The position numbers and the translations under genes were made by a program. Below, in pieces: positions 33,527 to 43,510 of a DNA stretch of 64,000 nt. Origin of the DNA: Clostridia bacterium. GTDB taxonomy: Bacteria; Bacillota; Clostridia; Oscillospirales; Acutalibacteraceae. The DNA lies in contig JAFNVC010000028.1 in assembly GCA_017379935.1 (NCBI GenBank), forward strand, positions 1 through 64,000. Reading direction: 5' to 3'. Under the pieces are notes generated by a model. It did not search any database and was not told the origin of the DNA. It saw nothing but the letters and a program-made list of their open reading frames with translations. Numbering within the stretch: the first letter of the stretch is position 1; each line of letters starts with the position of its first letter.

Positions 33527-35800
33527 ATGAGAACTATAAACAAAATCAATGCAGGCTGGGCTTTTTCGTCTGAGGCAAAGAGTGTACCTGCATCATATCC
33601 CGCAGAGTGGACTCAGCTTGACCTTCCCTACACATGGAACGGCAAGGACGGTCAGGACGGCGGCAACGATTATTACAGAGGTACCTGCTATTTTGCAAAG
33701 ACAATAAAGGCTGACGAGCTGCCCGAGGGTGCTGTAAGGTATCTTCAGTTTGACGGTGTGAACTCATCCTGCGAGGTTTTCTGGAACGGCAAAAGCATCA
33801 CGAAGCACGACGGCGGTTATTCAACCTTCCGTGCAAAAATTGATGAAGTAAAGGACGAAAACCTTCTTACCGTTGCAGTTGACAATACTCCGAACGACAG
33901 AGTTTATCCGCAGAATGCTGACTTTACCTTCTACGGCGGTATCTACCGTGACGTCAGCGTTATCGGCGTGCCTGAAAAGCACTTTGACCTCGATTACTAC
34001 GGAGCACCCGGAATTATGGTTACACCCGAAATCAAGGGTAAGGATGCCGAGGTTGAGGTAAAGGTATTTATCAACGATGACAAGGACTGCAAGGTCAAGT
34101 ATGAAATTATCGCAGACGGCGAGGTTATCGCGTCAAAGACTGACGACGATGATGACGTTGATTTCACTATCGAAAACGTACACCTCTGGGACGGTATCGA
34201 CGACCCGTACCTCTATACGGCAAAGGCAACTCTCATCGTTGACGGCGAAGAGGTTGACGAGATTTCAACACGCTTCGGCTGCCGTTCGTTCAAGATTGAC
34301 CCCGAAAAGGGCTTCATCCTCAATGGCAGAGAGTATCCCCTCCGCGGTGTTTCCCGCCATCAGGACAGACCTGACATCGGTAACGCTCTTCTCCCCGAGC
34401 ATCATAAGGAGGACCTTGACCTCATTCTCGAAATGGGTGCAAACACAATCCGTCTTGCTCACTATCAGCATTCACAGGTTTTCTATGACCTTTGTGACGA
34501 GGCAGGTCTTGTTCTCTGGGCAGAAATTCCCTATATTTCAAGACATATGCCCAACGGCTACGACAACACAATTTCCCAGATGAAGGAGCTTATTTCTCAG
34601 AACTACAATCACGCTTCAATCTTCGTATGGGGTCTTTCAAACGAAATCACAATCGCAGGTGCAGACGATCCGCACCTTATCAAGAACCACAAGGAGCTCA
34701 ACGAGCTCTGCCATAAGATGGATAAAACCCGTCTTACAACAATCGCATCCGTTACAATGTGCTCAATTGATTCAGAGTATGTTCACATCAGCGATGTGCT
34801 TTCATACAACCACTACTATGGCTGGTACGGCGGAACAACAGATATGAACGGCCCGTGGTTTGATAATTTCCACGCGAAGTATCCGAACAAGCCTATCGGT
34901 ATCAGCGAATACGGCTGTGAGGCGCTCAACTGGCATACGTCAGACCCCGTTCAGGGCGACTACACCGAGGAGTATCAGTCATACTATCACGAGGAGCTCA
35001 TCAAGCAGATTGCGGAAAGACCGTATCTCTGGGCAACTCACGTATGGAATATGTTCGACTTTGCCGCAGACGCACGTGCTGAGGGCGGCGAAAACGGTAT
35101 GAACCACAAGGGTCTTGTTACCTTTGACAGAAAGTATAAGAAGGATTCCTTCTACGCTTATCAGGCATGGCTTTCAAAGAAGCCGATGATTCACCTTTGC
35201 TCGAAGAGATATATCGACCGCGTTGAGGATGTAACAAAGGTTACCGTATATTCAAACTGTGATGAGGTTGAGCTTTTCGCAAACGGTGTCAGCGTCGGTA
35301 AGCAGACGAAGGGCAAGTATCCGTTCTTCTACTTTGACGTCAAGAACGAGGGCGAGACAACACTCGTTGCAAAGGCAGGCGACCTCGAGGATAGCGGTGT
35401 TATCCGCAAGGTTGACACACCGAACGAAGCATATATTATGAAAGAGGAAGGTCAGGTTATCAACTGGTTCGAAATCAACACACCTGACGGACGCTTCTCA
35501 ATCAACGATACAATCGGCGACATTCTTTCAACAATGAGCGGTAAGCTTGCCGCTGTGAAGATTGCTCTCTTCCTTAAAAAGGCAATGTCCTCGGGCAAGA
35601 AGGGTGAAAAGGGTAAGGCTGAGGTTGCAGGCTTCGATATATCAGGTGTTAAGGTGACCAAGTCAATGCTCAAGGGTCTTTACGATATGGCATCGGGCTT
35701 CACGGTCAAGCGTGTATTCACGATGATCGGCAACGGTAAGTTCACCAAGGAGCAGATTCTTGAGGTTAATGCTATCCTTAATAAGGCGAAGAAAAAGTAA
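33527..35800 (+). CDS. Glycoside hydrolase family 2 enzyme
   Basis: The 757-residue protein has the GH2 order of jelly-roll (about 1-150), Ig-like domain (about 160-255) and TIM barrel (about 260-545). E373 in GLSNEITIA is the likely acid/base and E461 in ISEYGCE the likely nucleophile. Activity is probably beta-galactosidase-like, but beta-glucuronidase or mannosidase is possible. A DUF4982-type Ig domain follows (about 570-640). The last 110 residues, with FSINDTIGDILSTMSGKL and a Lys-rich end, are not recognised. No signal peptide is seen. GGAGGA supports the ATG at 33527 over an earlier in-frame start. Confidence 0.88.
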   Translation: MRTINKINAGWAFSSEAKSVPASYPAEWTQLDLPYTWNGKDGQDGGNDYYRGTCYFAKTIKADELPEGAVRYLQFDGVNSSCEVFWNGKSITKHDGGYSTFRAKIDEVKDENLLTVAVDNTPNDRVYPQNADFTFYGGIYRDVSVIGVPEKHFDLDYYGAPGIMVTPEIKGKDAEVEVKVFINDDKDCKVKYEIIADGEVIASKTDDDDDVDFTIENVHLWDGIDDPYLYTAKATLIVDGEEVDEISTRFGCRSFKIDPEKGFILNGREYPLRGVSRHQDRPDIGNALLPEHHKEDLDLILEMGANTIRLAHYQHSQVFYDLCDEAGLVLWAEIPYISRHMPNGYDNTISQMKELISQNYNHASIFVWGLSNEITIAGADDPHLIKNHKELNELCHKMDKTRLTTIASVTMCSIDSEYVHISDVLSYNHYYGWYGGTTDMNGPWFDNFHAKYPNKPIGISEYGCEALNWHTSDPVQGDYTEEYQSYYHEELIKQIAERPYLWATHVWNMFDFAADARAEGGENGMNHKGLVTFDRKYKKDSFYAYQAWLSKKPMIHLCSKRYIDRVEDVTKVTVYSNCDEVELFANGVSVGKQTKGKYPFFYFDVKNEGETTLVAKAGDLEDSGVIRKVDTPNEAYIMKEEGQVINWFEINTPDGRFSINDTIGDILSTMSGKLAAVKIALFLKKAMSSGKKGEKGKAEVAGFDISGVKVTKSMLKGLYDMASGFTVKRVFTMIGNGKFTKEQILEVNAILNKAKKK

Positions 35801-35811
35801 GTTGAAATTTA

Positions 35812-35853
35812 AAAACTGCAAGTCTGTTTTCTCAGGCTTGCAGTTTTGTTTTT
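35812..35853. terminator. Bidirectional terminator
   Basis: AAAACTGCAAG and CTTGCAGTTTT form an 11-bp stem with T runs. It lies between the convergent GH2 and acyltransferase genes. Confidence 0.82.
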
Positions 35854-36841
35854 ACTGTTTTTTCAATTTCGGCTTTAATATAAAATCAAATATCGGTGTC
35901 AGATATTTTGACGAGCATATAAGCATAATTATCACCGTCAGCGGCAGGATAAGAGCTTTTGCACTGATATCTGTTGCACTCTCAAACCACTCGATAATAT
36001 CAAGTCTGCGGTAAAGAAGATGTATGAAGAAATAATGCAGAGCATATACCTGTACGCTACGCGCACCGAGCTTTGCGAACGTGCCCTTGCCGAGGTTGTT
36101 CGGGATGAGCGATATTATCGCAGCGCCGAGGAGAAATGCGATAATGTAATATCCGAAGCGGAAAAATATACCGTAGCCGTTCAGCTTTTCAAGCACCCAA
36201 AAGGAGTTTCTTCCGCTGAGGAGCGGCTGTAAAAAGCGTATATTGTCGTACTGCCAGCAAAGCAGAGCGATGTAACCGATAATAAATACGGCGGCGCAGA
36301 TTTTAATTGATTTTTTATTGAGTCTTTCTGCAACGGTATTCGCGTCAAGAGCGTAACCGGCATAGAAGAACGGGTAGAAAACGACGATTCTTGACGAAAC
36401 GAGAAAATCGTTCAGGCTGCTGTCGTAACCCGCGAAGCACGCGAGGATTACCGAGATAATGAAAACATATTTCGGGTCAAGCTTTCTGAGAAAAACCGTG
36501 ATAAGACAGAATGCAAAAATTGCAAAGGCGTACCAAGGAACACCGCTTTCGTAAAAGAGGCTGAAGCTGACCGTATCCATATTTACAAAACGGCTGACAC
36601 AAAGAACGAGCTTTATAAAAATAAACAGCACAAAATATGTAAAAATCTTATCATACCGTTTCTCGTTGATTGTTTTTTTGCTGAAAAGTCCCGAAACAAA
36701 AATGAACAATGGCATATGGAACGAATAAATAAAAAAGAAAAGTCCGCCCATTCCCGCGTATTGCTCGGAGATGTGTCCGAAAACGACGAAGAAAATCAGA
36801 ACGAATTTCAGAATATCCCATTTCTGTATTCTCTGAAGCAT
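35852..36841 (-). CDS. Acyltransferase 3 family membrane protein
   Basis: The 329-residue protein has about nine to ten hydrophobic segments and the acyltransferase-3 start WDILKFVLIFFVVFGHI, with the catalytic-type histidine in VFGHI. YALHYFFIHLL occurs near the end. These proteins O-acetylate or succinylate surface sugars using cytoplasmic acyl-CoA. The ATG at 36841 is chosen because AGGAGGGG precedes it; a longer in-frame start lies 33 bp upstream. The gene is single and divergent from the xylose operon. Confidence 0.85.
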   Translation of the reverse strand: MLQRIQKWDILKFVLIFFVVFGHISEQYAGMGGLFFFIYSFHMPLFIFVSGLFSKKTINEKRYDKIFTYFVLFIFIKLVLCVSRFVNMDTVSFSLFYESGVPWYAFAIFAFCLITVFLRKLDPKYVFIISVILACFAGYDSSLNDFLVSSRIVVFYPFFYAGYALDANTVAERLNKKSIKICAAVFIIGYIALLCWQYDNIRFLQPLLSGRNSFWVLEKLNGYGIFFRFGYYIIAFLLGAAIISLIPNNLGKGTFAKLGARSVQVYALHYFFIHLLYRRLDIIEWFESATDISAKALILPLTVIIMLICSSKYLTPIFDFILKPKLKKQ

Positions 36842-36909
36842 ATTACCCCTCCTGTTCACCGCCATTATAATCAAAAATTAATTTAATTTCAATATTATTT
36901 GAGCTTTCC

Positions 36910-36938
36910 TTGACTTGATTTTTTAGTGATGTTATAAT
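36910..36938 (+). promoter_or_regulatory. Promoter of the xylose operon
   Basis: TTGACT (36910-36915) and perfect TATAAT (36933-36938), 17-bp spacer. No clear operator palindrome is visible in the gap. Confidence 0.8.
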
Positions 36939-36966
36939 TTTTTTATCTAATTTCAGAGGTGATTTT

Positions 36967-39222
36967 ATGAAATTCAGGGATGCGTCTCTTTCCCCCGAGG
37001 TCAGGGCGCAGGATCTTCTTTCGCGTATGACTCTTGAGGAAAAGGTTGCACAGCTTGATATTTTCCGCGGCGTTGAGTTCACAACCGTTCCGCACGAAAA
37101 AAATCATTGTGCCATCGACGAAAGCTCAGAAATCAAATATGATGAATTAGCAGAAATTCTCGGCGATACAGGCATCGGCTTTATGCACGATGCGTATTCG
37201 GTTCCTGCGGTTTTCAACAAGTATCAGAAATATATTATGTCAAAGAGCCGCTTTGGTATTCCGTGTATCTTCACGGGCGAGGCACTCCACGGCATCAGCT
37301 GGCCGGGCGCTATGATTTTTCCTGTTCCGCTCTGTCTTGCGGCATCCTTCAACCGTGATGTTGTTCACCGCACGGGTAAGGCTATTGCCGCGGAGACACG
37401 TTCGCTCGGTATGCACGAAATCCTCGCACCCAACCTCGACGTTGCGCGCGAGCCACGTTGGGGCAGAGTGGAGGAAACCTTCGGCGAGGATACATATCTC
37501 TGCTCGGAAATGGGATATCAGATTGTTACGGGTGAACAGCAGAACGGTGAATTCAGCCGTGACGATGCTGTACTGACAGAGCCGAAGCACTACTGCGTTC
37601 ACGGTATTGCGGAAAACGGCATCAATTGCGCTCAGGCGCGAGCAGGTAAGCGCGAAATCGAGCAGTGCTATCTGCCCGTTTTCGAAAAGGCAATCACCGA
37701 GGCGGGCGCAAACAACGTAATGGCTTGCTATAACGCAATCGACTCCGAGGTTGTTATCAGCTCGAGATATTATCTCTACGATGTGCTTCGCACACGCTAC
37801 GGTATGAAGGGCTATGTCCGTGCGGACTGGGGTGCAATCGAGCGTCTTGTCAAGGCTCACCGCACCGCCGAAAACCACGTTGATGCAATCCGCGACGTTG
37901 TCAATGCGGGTCTTGATATGCAGGGCTGCAGCGACTATTCAAATGCATTCTGGCAGGGCACGATTATTGACCTTGTCGGCAAGGGCGAAATTTCTTCTGA
38001 AAGAATCGACGAGGCTGTGTTCAGCGTTCTTCGTCTTAAGTTTATGCTCGGTCTTTTTGAAAATCCGTTCACGGACGAAGAAAAATATAAATCCGTCATC
38101 CGCTGTGAGGAGCATAAGGCACTCGGACTTGAGGGTGCAAGACAGGGTATGACACTCATTGAAAACGACGGCATACTTCCCCTCGGAAAGAAATATAAAA
38201 AAATTGCACTTGTCGGCCCTTCTTCGGCAAGGCAGAGAGTGGGAGGGTATTCCTCCATACCCTGCGGCTATGAAATAAAGAGTGTTTACGATGAGCTTAA
38301 GGCGATGCTCGGTGACAGCTGTGAAATCGCGCAGGCATCGGGCTGCGGAATCCCCAAGGGCGTTCAGGCTATCACGGCAGAGGACGGTCAGTTCCATCTT
38401 GTTGAAATTTACGACGAGGACGAGAATGCAAGCTTTGAGGATGCAATCGCCGCGGCGCAGAACAGCGATGCTATCGTCTTTGTCGGCGGTGACAACACCT
38501 CGACCAGCGGGGAGGGACACGACCGCTCCGACCTCCGTCTTGCAGGCAGACAGCGCGAGCTTATCCTCGAGCTTGCAAAAACGGGCAAGCCTCTCGTTAT
38601 CGTTCTCGAAAACGGCAGAAGTGTTGATCTTTCCGAGGAAAGCAAGGTTGCAAACGCAATCCTTCTCTCGTGGTTCGGCGGTGAATTTGGTGCAAGGGCT
38701 ATTGCGGAAACTCTCGTCGGCACGAACAATCCCGCGGGCAGACTTCCTGTTTCCTTTCCGCAGGATACCAACCGCATCCCGTGCTACTATTCTATCCTAC
38801 CGAACTTCTTTGACATGATGTTTGAGGGCGAGAGAAACGCAAAATATCCCTTCGGCTTCGGTCTTTCCTATACGAATTTTGAATATTCAGATCTTCTTAT
38901 TGAAAAGACAGGCAAAACGGACTTCACCGTTAAGGCAACCGTTAAAAATATCGGTGATCTTGACGGCGACGAGGTTGTTCAGCTTTATGTCAACGACGTT
39001 GTTTCATCTGTTATGACACCGCTGAAGCTGCTTCAGGGCTTTGAGAGAATATCACTTAAAGCGGGCGAGGAAAAGACGGTTGAGTTTAAGCTCAATTTCA
39101 ATTCATTCAGACTTCTTAACAAGGATTATGAATGGGTGGTTGAGGACGGCGATTTCGAGATTATGGTCGGTGCCGCTTCAAACGATATAAGACTTAAAGA
39201 AACAATTACTATAAAGGAGTAA
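36967..39222 (+). CDS. Glycoside hydrolase family 3, probable beta-xylosidase
   Basis: The 751-residue protein has the GH3 N-terminal barrel with [14 protein letters not shown] (about 162-175), KHYCVHG and D287 in VRADWGA as probable nucleophile. The alpha/beta sandwich domain (about 400-620) and a fibronectin-III-like domain (about 665-745) follow. No signal peptide is seen, so it should split imported oligosaccharides in the cytoplasm. Its place directly before xylA and xylB suggests xylo-oligosaccharides, though family GH3 also includes beta-glucosidases. The stop codon lies in the xylA ribosome site. Confidence 0.9.
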   Translation: MKFRDASLSPEVRAQDLLSRMTLEEKVAQLDIFRGVEFTTVPHEKNHCAIDESSEIKYDELAEILGDTGIGFMHDAYSVPAVFNKYQKYIMSKSRFGIPCIFTGEALHGISWPGAMIFPVPLCLAASFNRDVVHRTGKAIAAETRSLGMHEILAPNLDVAREPRWGRVEETFGEDTYLCSEMGYQIVTGEQQNGEFSRDDAVLTEPKHYCVHGIAENGINCAQARAGKREIEQCYLPVFEKAITEAGANNVMACYNAIDSEVVISSRYYLYDVLRTRYGMKGYVRADWGAIERLVKAHRTAENHVDAIRDVVNAGLDMQGCSDYSNAFWQGTIIDLVGKGEISSERIDEAVFSVLRLKFMLGLFENPFTDEEKYKSVIRCEEHKALGLEGARQGMTLIENDGILPLGKKYKKIALVGPSSARQRVGGYSSIPCGYEIKSVYDELKAMLGDSCEIAQASGCGIPKGVQAITAEDGQFHLVEIYDEDENASFEDAIAAAQNSDAIVFVGGDNTSTSGEGHDRSDLRLAGRQRELILELAKTGKPLVIVLENGRSVDLSEESKVANAILLSWFGGEFGARAIAETLVGTNNPAGRLPVSFPQDTNRIPCYYSILPNFFDMMFEGERNAKYPFGFGLSYTNFEYSDLLIEKTGKTDFTVKATVKNIGDLDGDEVVQLYVNDVVSSVMTPLKLLQGFERISLKAGEEKTVEFKLNFNSFRLLNKDYEWVVEDGDFEIMVGAASNDIRLKETITIKE

Positions 39223-39227
39223 TCGCT

Positions 39228-40544
39228 ATGTATTTTGATTTTATTGATAAGATTAAATATGAGGGAGCAAAGAGTGAAAATCCCTTCTCCTTCAAATTCT
39301 ACGATGCTGACCGTGTTATCCTCGGCAAGCCTATGCGCGAGCATCTTCCCTTTGCTATGGCTTGGTGGCATAACCTCGGCGCGAACGGCGTTGATATGTT
39401 CGGCAGAGGCACGGCAGACAAGTCCTTCGGCGCAGCTGAGGCTACAATGGAGCACGCGAAGGCAAAGGTTGATGCGGGCTTCGAGTTTATGAGTAAGCTC
39501 GGTATCGAGTATTTCTGCTTCCACGATGTTGACCTCGTCCCCGAGGCTGAGGACATCAACGAAACAAACCGCAGACTTGACGAAATCACGGATTATATCC
39601 TCGTGAAGATGCAAGAGACAGGCATCAAGTGCCTCTGGGGTACTGCAAATATGTTCTCAAATCCGCGCTTTATGAACGGTGCAGGCAGTACGAACAGCGC
39701 AGAGGTTTACTGCTTTGCGGCGGCACAGATAAAAAAGGCTCTCGAGCTTACGGTTAAGCTCGGCGGTAAGGGCTATGTTTTCTGGGGCGGACGCGAGGGC
39801 TATGAGTCTCTTCTTAATACAGATGTTAAATTCGAGCAGGAGAATATCGCGCGTCTTATGAAAATGGCTGTCGAATACGGCAGAAAGATCGGCTTCACGG
39901 GTGACTTCTTCATCGAGCCGAAGCCGAAGGAGCCTATGAAGCATCAGTATGATTTTGATGCCGCAACCGCAATCGGCTTCCTTCGTCAGTACGGTCTCGA
40001 CAAGGATTTCAAGATGAATATCGAGGCTAACCACGCAACTCTTGCGGGTCATACCTTCCAGCACGAGCTTCGTATTTCTGCAATCAACGGTATGCTCGGC
40101 TCGATTGACGCCAACCAGGGTGACTATCTCCTCGGCTGGGATACGGACGAATTCCCGTTCGATGTTTACGAGACAACAATGTGTATGTACGAGGTGCTCA
40201 AGGCAGGCGGAATGAAGAACGGCGGCTTCAACTTTGACGCTAAAAACCGCCGTCCGAGCAACACCAAGGAGGATATGGTGCACGCATTCATCCTCGGTAT
40301 GGATGCTTTCGCACTCGGTCTTATCAAGGCGGCAAAGCTCATCGAGGACGGCAGAATTGATAAGTTTATCGAAAAGAAATATTCATCCTTCAACGAGGGT
40401 ATCGGCAAGACAATTCTTGACGGCAGCGCAACGCTTGAATCCCTTGCAGAAAATGCCGCAAAGCTCGGTGCTTGCACAGATCCCGGCTCGGGCAGACAGG
40501 AATATCTCGAGAGCGTTGTAAATCAGATTTTCTTTGGTGAATAA
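39228..40544 (+). CDS. xylA: Xylose isomerase
   Basis: The enzyme converts D-xylose to D-xylulose. The 438-residue length and sequence fit class II xylose isomerases. Catalytic H99 and D100 lie in [12 protein letters not shown], and metal-site residues E230 and K232 lie in FIEPKPKEP. Further metal ligands are in the [13 protein letters not shown] and SIDANQGD blocks. AAGGAG overlaps the stop of the GH3 gene five bases upstream, indicating translational coupling. Confidence 0.97.
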   Translation: MYFDFIDKIKYEGAKSENPFSFKFYDADRVILGKPMREHLPFAMAWWHNLGANGVDMFGRGTADKSFGAAEATMEHAKAKVDAGFEFMSKLGIEYFCFHDVDLVPEAEDINETNRRLDEITDYILVKMQETGIKCLWGTANMFSNPRFMNGAGSTNSAEVYCFAAAQIKKALELTVKLGGKGYVFWGGREGYESLLNTDVKFEQENIARLMKMAVEYGRKIGFTGDFFIEPKPKEPMKHQYDFDAATAIGFLRQYGLDKDFKMNIEANHATLAGHTFQHELRISAINGMLGSIDANQGDYLLGWDTDEFPFDVYETTMCMYEVLKAGGMKNGGFNFDAKNRRPSNTKEDMVHAFILGMDAFALGLIKAAKLIEDGRIDKFIEKKYSSFNEGIGKTILDGSATLESLAENAAKLGACTDPGSGRQEYLESVVNQIFFGE

Positions 40545-40546
40545 TT

Positions 40547-42046
40547 ATGAAATATGTATTGGGAATAGACCTCGGCACCTCCGCAACAAAAACGGTGCTT
40601 TTCGACGAAAAGGGCAGTGTAATCTGTTCTGCGAGCCGTGAATATCCGCTTTATCAGCCGAAAAACGGCTGGGCGGAGCAGGAGCCTGTCGATTGGTATA
40701 ATGCAGGAATCGAGACTATCGCCGAGGTTGTAAAAAACAGCGGCGTCGCGAAAGAGGATATCGTTTCTCTCGGCATTTCCGGTCAGATGCACGGACTTGT
40801 TATGCTCGATGAAGACTGCGAGGTGCTCCGACCGTCAATCATCTGGTGCGACCAGAGAACGGGCAGGGAGTGCGACGAGCTGACAGCTAAGCTTACGCGT
40901 GAAAAGCTCATTGAAATCACGGCAAATCCCGCACTCACGGGCTTCACCGCTTCAAAAATTCTTTGGGTGAAGAACAATGAGCCCGAAATTTTTGAAAAAT
41001 GCAGACATATCCTTCTACCGAAGGACTACCTGCGCTTTAAGCTCACGGGCGATTTTGCAACAGAGGTTTCCGACGCTTCGGGAATGCAGCTTCTCGACGT
41101 GCCGAACAGATGCTGGTCAGAGGTTATGATTGATGCTCTCGGCATTAAGGAGGAATATCTTCCGAAGGTTTACGAGTCTCCCGAGGTTACGGGAAAAATC
41201 AATAAGGAAACGGCGGAAAAAACGGGACTTTCAACCGAAACTCTCGTTGTCGGCGGTGCGGGTGACAATGCCGCGGCGGCAGTCGGTATGGGTGTTGTCA
41301 GTGAGGGTAAGGCCTTCACGACAATCGGCACCTCGGGTGTTGTTTTTGCACATACTGATAATCCCGTTATTGACAAGTCGGGCAGAGTTCATACCTTCTG
41401 CTGTGCCGTTCCGGGCAAGTGGCACGTTATGGGCGTTACTCAGGGCGCGGGACTTTCACTGCAGTGGTTTAAAAGAGAGTTCTGTCAAGAGGGCACGAAT
41501 TACGATATTATGACAGCCGAGGCGGATAAAATCCCCGTCGGCTGTGACAGACTTCTTTATCTTCCCTATCTTATGGGTGAGAGAACACCTCACCTTGACC
41601 CCGATTGCCGCGGAGTGTTCTTCGGCATTTCCGCAATGCATACAAGGGCGCATTTTATCCGCGCGGTGCTCGAGGGTGTCAGCTATTCGCTTTATGACTG
41701 CGTTTGTGTGCTCAATGAAATGGGAATTACGCCGAAGGAGATGCTCGTCTGCGGCGGAGGCGGTAAGAGTGCCTTCTGGAGACAGATGCTCTGCGATATC
41801 TTTGCAGTTCCCGTCAGAACAGCAAGGTCAAGCGAGGGTCCTGCCTTAGGTGTAGCCGTGCTTGCGGCTGTGGGTGCAGGGCTTTATCCGAGCGTTGAAA
41901 AGGCGTGCGAGGTAATGGTGCAGTATAACGATGATGCGGTTTCTCCCGACAGCGCAAAGACGGCACAGTATATGAAATATCATAAAATCTACAAATCACT
42001 TTACGCAAATCTTAAAGATACATATAAGGATTTGGCTCAGGTGTGA
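40547..42046 (+). CDS. xylB: Xylulokinase
   Basis: The enzyme phosphorylates D-xylulose to xylulose 5-phosphate for the pentose phosphate pathway. The 499-residue FGGY-family kinase begins with the ATP loop GIDLGTSATKTVLFDEKG. It also contains SGQMHGLV and the adenosine-site stretch VCGGGGKSAFWRQM near the end. The start codon is two bases after the xylA stop. It completes the chain GH3 to XylA to XylB and is closed by a hairpin. Confidence 0.97.
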   Translation: MKYVLGIDLGTSATKTVLFDEKGSVICSASREYPLYQPKNGWAEQEPVDWYNAGIETIAEVVKNSGVAKEDIVSLGISGQMHGLVMLDEDCEVLRPSIIWCDQRTGRECDELTAKLTREKLIEITANPALTGFTASKILWVKNNEPEIFEKCRHILLPKDYLRFKLTGDFATEVSDASGMQLLDVPNRCWSEVMIDALGIKEEYLPKVYESPEVTGKINKETAEKTGLSTETLVVGGAGDNAAAAVGMGVVSEGKAFTTIGTSGVVFAHTDNPVIDKSGRVHTFCCAVPGKWHVMGVTQGAGLSLQWFKREFCQEGTNYDIMTAEADKIPVGCDRLLYLPYLMGERTPHLDPDCRGVFFGISAMHTRAHFIRAVLEGVSYSLYDCVCVLNEMGITPKEMLVCGGGGKSAFWRQMLCDIFAVPVRTARSSEGPALGVAVLAAVGAGLYPSVEKACEVMVQYNDDAVSPDSAKTAQYMKYHKIYKSLYANLKDTYKDLAQV

Positions 42047-42057
42047 GGCTCAAAAAA

Positions 42058-42088
42058 ACGGTGGCAGATTTAAAAATCCGCCACCGTA
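42058..42088. terminator. Bidirectional terminator
   Basis: ACGGTGGC and GCCACCGT arms, extended by inner GAT/ATC pairing. It serves both xylB and the minus-strand gene at 42092. Confidence 0.82.
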
Positions 42089-42091
42089 AAT

Positions 42092-42274
42092 TTATTTTTT
42101 TATGGAAATGTCTCGTATCATATCACCGTTGATGATACGTGTTCTCTTTTTTTCTTCAACCTTAATCCAGTTTTCTTCGACGGCAACTATCTTGCCCTGA
42201 ACACCGGCGATTTCGTTGAAAAGAGTTATAATGCAGTCCTTGTCGAGAAATTCCTTAAGCATTTCTGTCGGCAT
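42092..42274 (-). CDS. Small DUF6897-like protein; frame extends upstream to a membrane segment
   Basis: The 60-residue product from the ATG at 42272-42274 begins MPTEMLKEFLDKDCIITLFN. It ends in a short beta-barrel-like domain with VEENWIKVEEKKRTRIINGD, resembling small SH3/LSm-like DUF6897 proteins. AGGAGT lies ten bases upstream. The same frame stays open to 42394. It would add a hydrophobic helix (TTYIILLFAVIICWSSVVF) and a basic stretch, giving about 100 residues. That version has a better ribosome site (GAGGTGAG, 42400-42407) but no ATG, GTG or TTG at the right place, only ATA at 42392-42394. The true start is therefore open. Function is unknown. Confidence 0.6.
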   Translation of the reverse strand: MPTEMLKEFLDKDCIITLFNEIAGVQGKIVAVEENWIKVEEKKRTRIINGDMIRDISIKK

Positions 42275-42405
42275 TTTTCTTTTTACTCCTTGTCTTTTTC
42301 TTTTGATTCTGTTGACACCGAAAAATCTGGTGAACACAACAGAGCTCCAGCAGATTATAACTGCAAAAAGCAGAATGATATAAGTCGTTTCTATGAGGAC
42401 TCACC

Positions 42406-43356
42406 TCACTTGTTAAGGTCGTGTTCCTTGATGAAATCGACAACCTCGTCAACTGTTGTGAATGCGAGTGCAACGCTTGTGTCTGCCGCGCCGTAGTAGA
42501 TTGCGATTTTACCGCTTTCTGCGTCAGCAAGTGCCGCGCAGGGGAAAACAACGTTCGGGACGTCGCCGACAAACTCGTAAAGCTCGTGCGGTGCGAGCAG
42601 GAAGCAGTCCGCTCTGTGGAGAACCTTCCACGGCTCGTCCTTGTCAAGGATTGCCGCGCCCATAGCGTAGGTAAAGCCGTTACAGCTTGTAAGCACGCCG
42701 TGGTAGAACATCAGCCAGCCGTCCTCAAGCTCAATCGGTGTCGGGCCTGCGCCGACCTTTGTCATTTCCCAGTTCTTGACGGGGGACATAACAAATCGGT
42801 GCTTACCCCAATATGTAAGATCCTTGCTGTGACTTAAGAAAATGTCGCCGTAGGGTGTGTGGCCTCTGTCACAAGGACGGATAAGAAGAAGGAACTCATC
42901 GTTGACCTTTCTCGGGAAAAGCACGCCGTTTCTTGCAACGGGATAGCATGCATCCTCGAGCTGTGTCCACTCCTTGAAATCGGTTGTGTATGCGATGCCG
43001 ATTGTTGTGCCGTGAGGTGTAAGGTTAACCCACGAAAGGTAGTATTTGCCCTCGATTTCGCAAAGTCTCGGGTCATAGCCGCGGAAAATCACCTTTTCCT
43101 CGAGCTCCCAGTTGATTGCATCCTTACTGTAGCCGACGACGAGCGTGTGGTCACGGCTGATATTATCTACTCTGAAAACGCCTGCAAAGCCGTCACCGTA
43201 GGGCACGACCGCAGAGTTGAAAATGCTGTTTGCACCGTAAAGATTGTCTCTTGTGATAACGGGATTGCCGTCATAACGCCATACGGGATATTTATATCCT
43301 TCGGGCTTGTCCTGCCACGGGATATTAGGGATAGCCTGTCCGATAATCTTTGCCAT
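42406..43356 (-). CDS. Glycoside hydrolase family 130 phosphorylase
   Basis: GH130 enzymes phosphorolyse beta-mannosides such as mannooligosaccharides or mannosyl-N-acetylglucosamine to mannose 1-phosphate. The 316-residue protein shows the five-bladed propeller and family blocks RVDNISRDHTLVVGYS, GYDPRLCEIEGKYYL and KVGAGPTPIELEDGWL; the aspartate of GYDPRL is probably in the active site. There is no signal peptide. GGAGGT precedes the ATG. Subfamily and linkage preference cannot be fixed by eye. The stop overlaps the ribosome site of the small downstream frame. Confidence 0.9.
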   Translation of the reverse strand: MAKIIGQAIPNIPWQDKPEGYKYPVWRYDGNPVITRDNLYGANSIFNSAVVPYGDGFAGVFRVDNISRDHTLVVGYSKDAINWELEEKVIFRGYDPRLCEIEGKYYLSWVNLTPHGTTIGIAYTTDFKEWTQLEDACYPVARNGVLFPRKVNDEFLLLIRPCDRGHTPYGDIFLSHSKDLTYWGKHRFVMSPVKNWEMTKVGAGPTPIELEDGWLMFYHGVLTSCNGFTYAMGAAILDKDEPWKVLHRADCFLLAPHELYEFVGDVPNVVFPCAALADAESGKIAIYYGAADTSVALAFTTVDEVVDFIKEHDLNK

Positions 43357-43385
43357 AGTTCTACCTCCGAAAAAAGTATGACAGT

Positions 43386-43414
43386 ATTATACAATAAAAG
43401 GCATATGATTGCAA
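43386..43414 (-). promoter_or_regulatory. Promoter of the GH130 gene
   Basis: Minus-strand TTGCAA (43409-43414), 17-bp spacer, perfect TATAAT (43386-43391). Back to back with the capE promoter. Confidence 0.75.
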
Positions 43415-43429
43415 TATAACAAAAAAATC

Positions 43430-43458
43430 TTGTTTTTTTACCGCTTTGGGTTTATAAT
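43430..43458 (+). promoter_or_regulatory. Promoter of the cap operon
   Basis: TTGTTT (43430-43435), 17-bp spacer, perfect TATAAT (43453-43458). Confidence 0.7.
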
Positions 43459-43510
43459 TACGATGTATATGTATATTATGGCACATCTGTGTCCAAAAGG
43501 AGCATTCAAT

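Noticed and set aside
37240-37878. Open frame of 212 codons opposite the GH3 gene
   Set aside because: It lies wholly antisense to well-matched GH3 sequence, has no ribosome site and shows shadow-type amino-acid composition.
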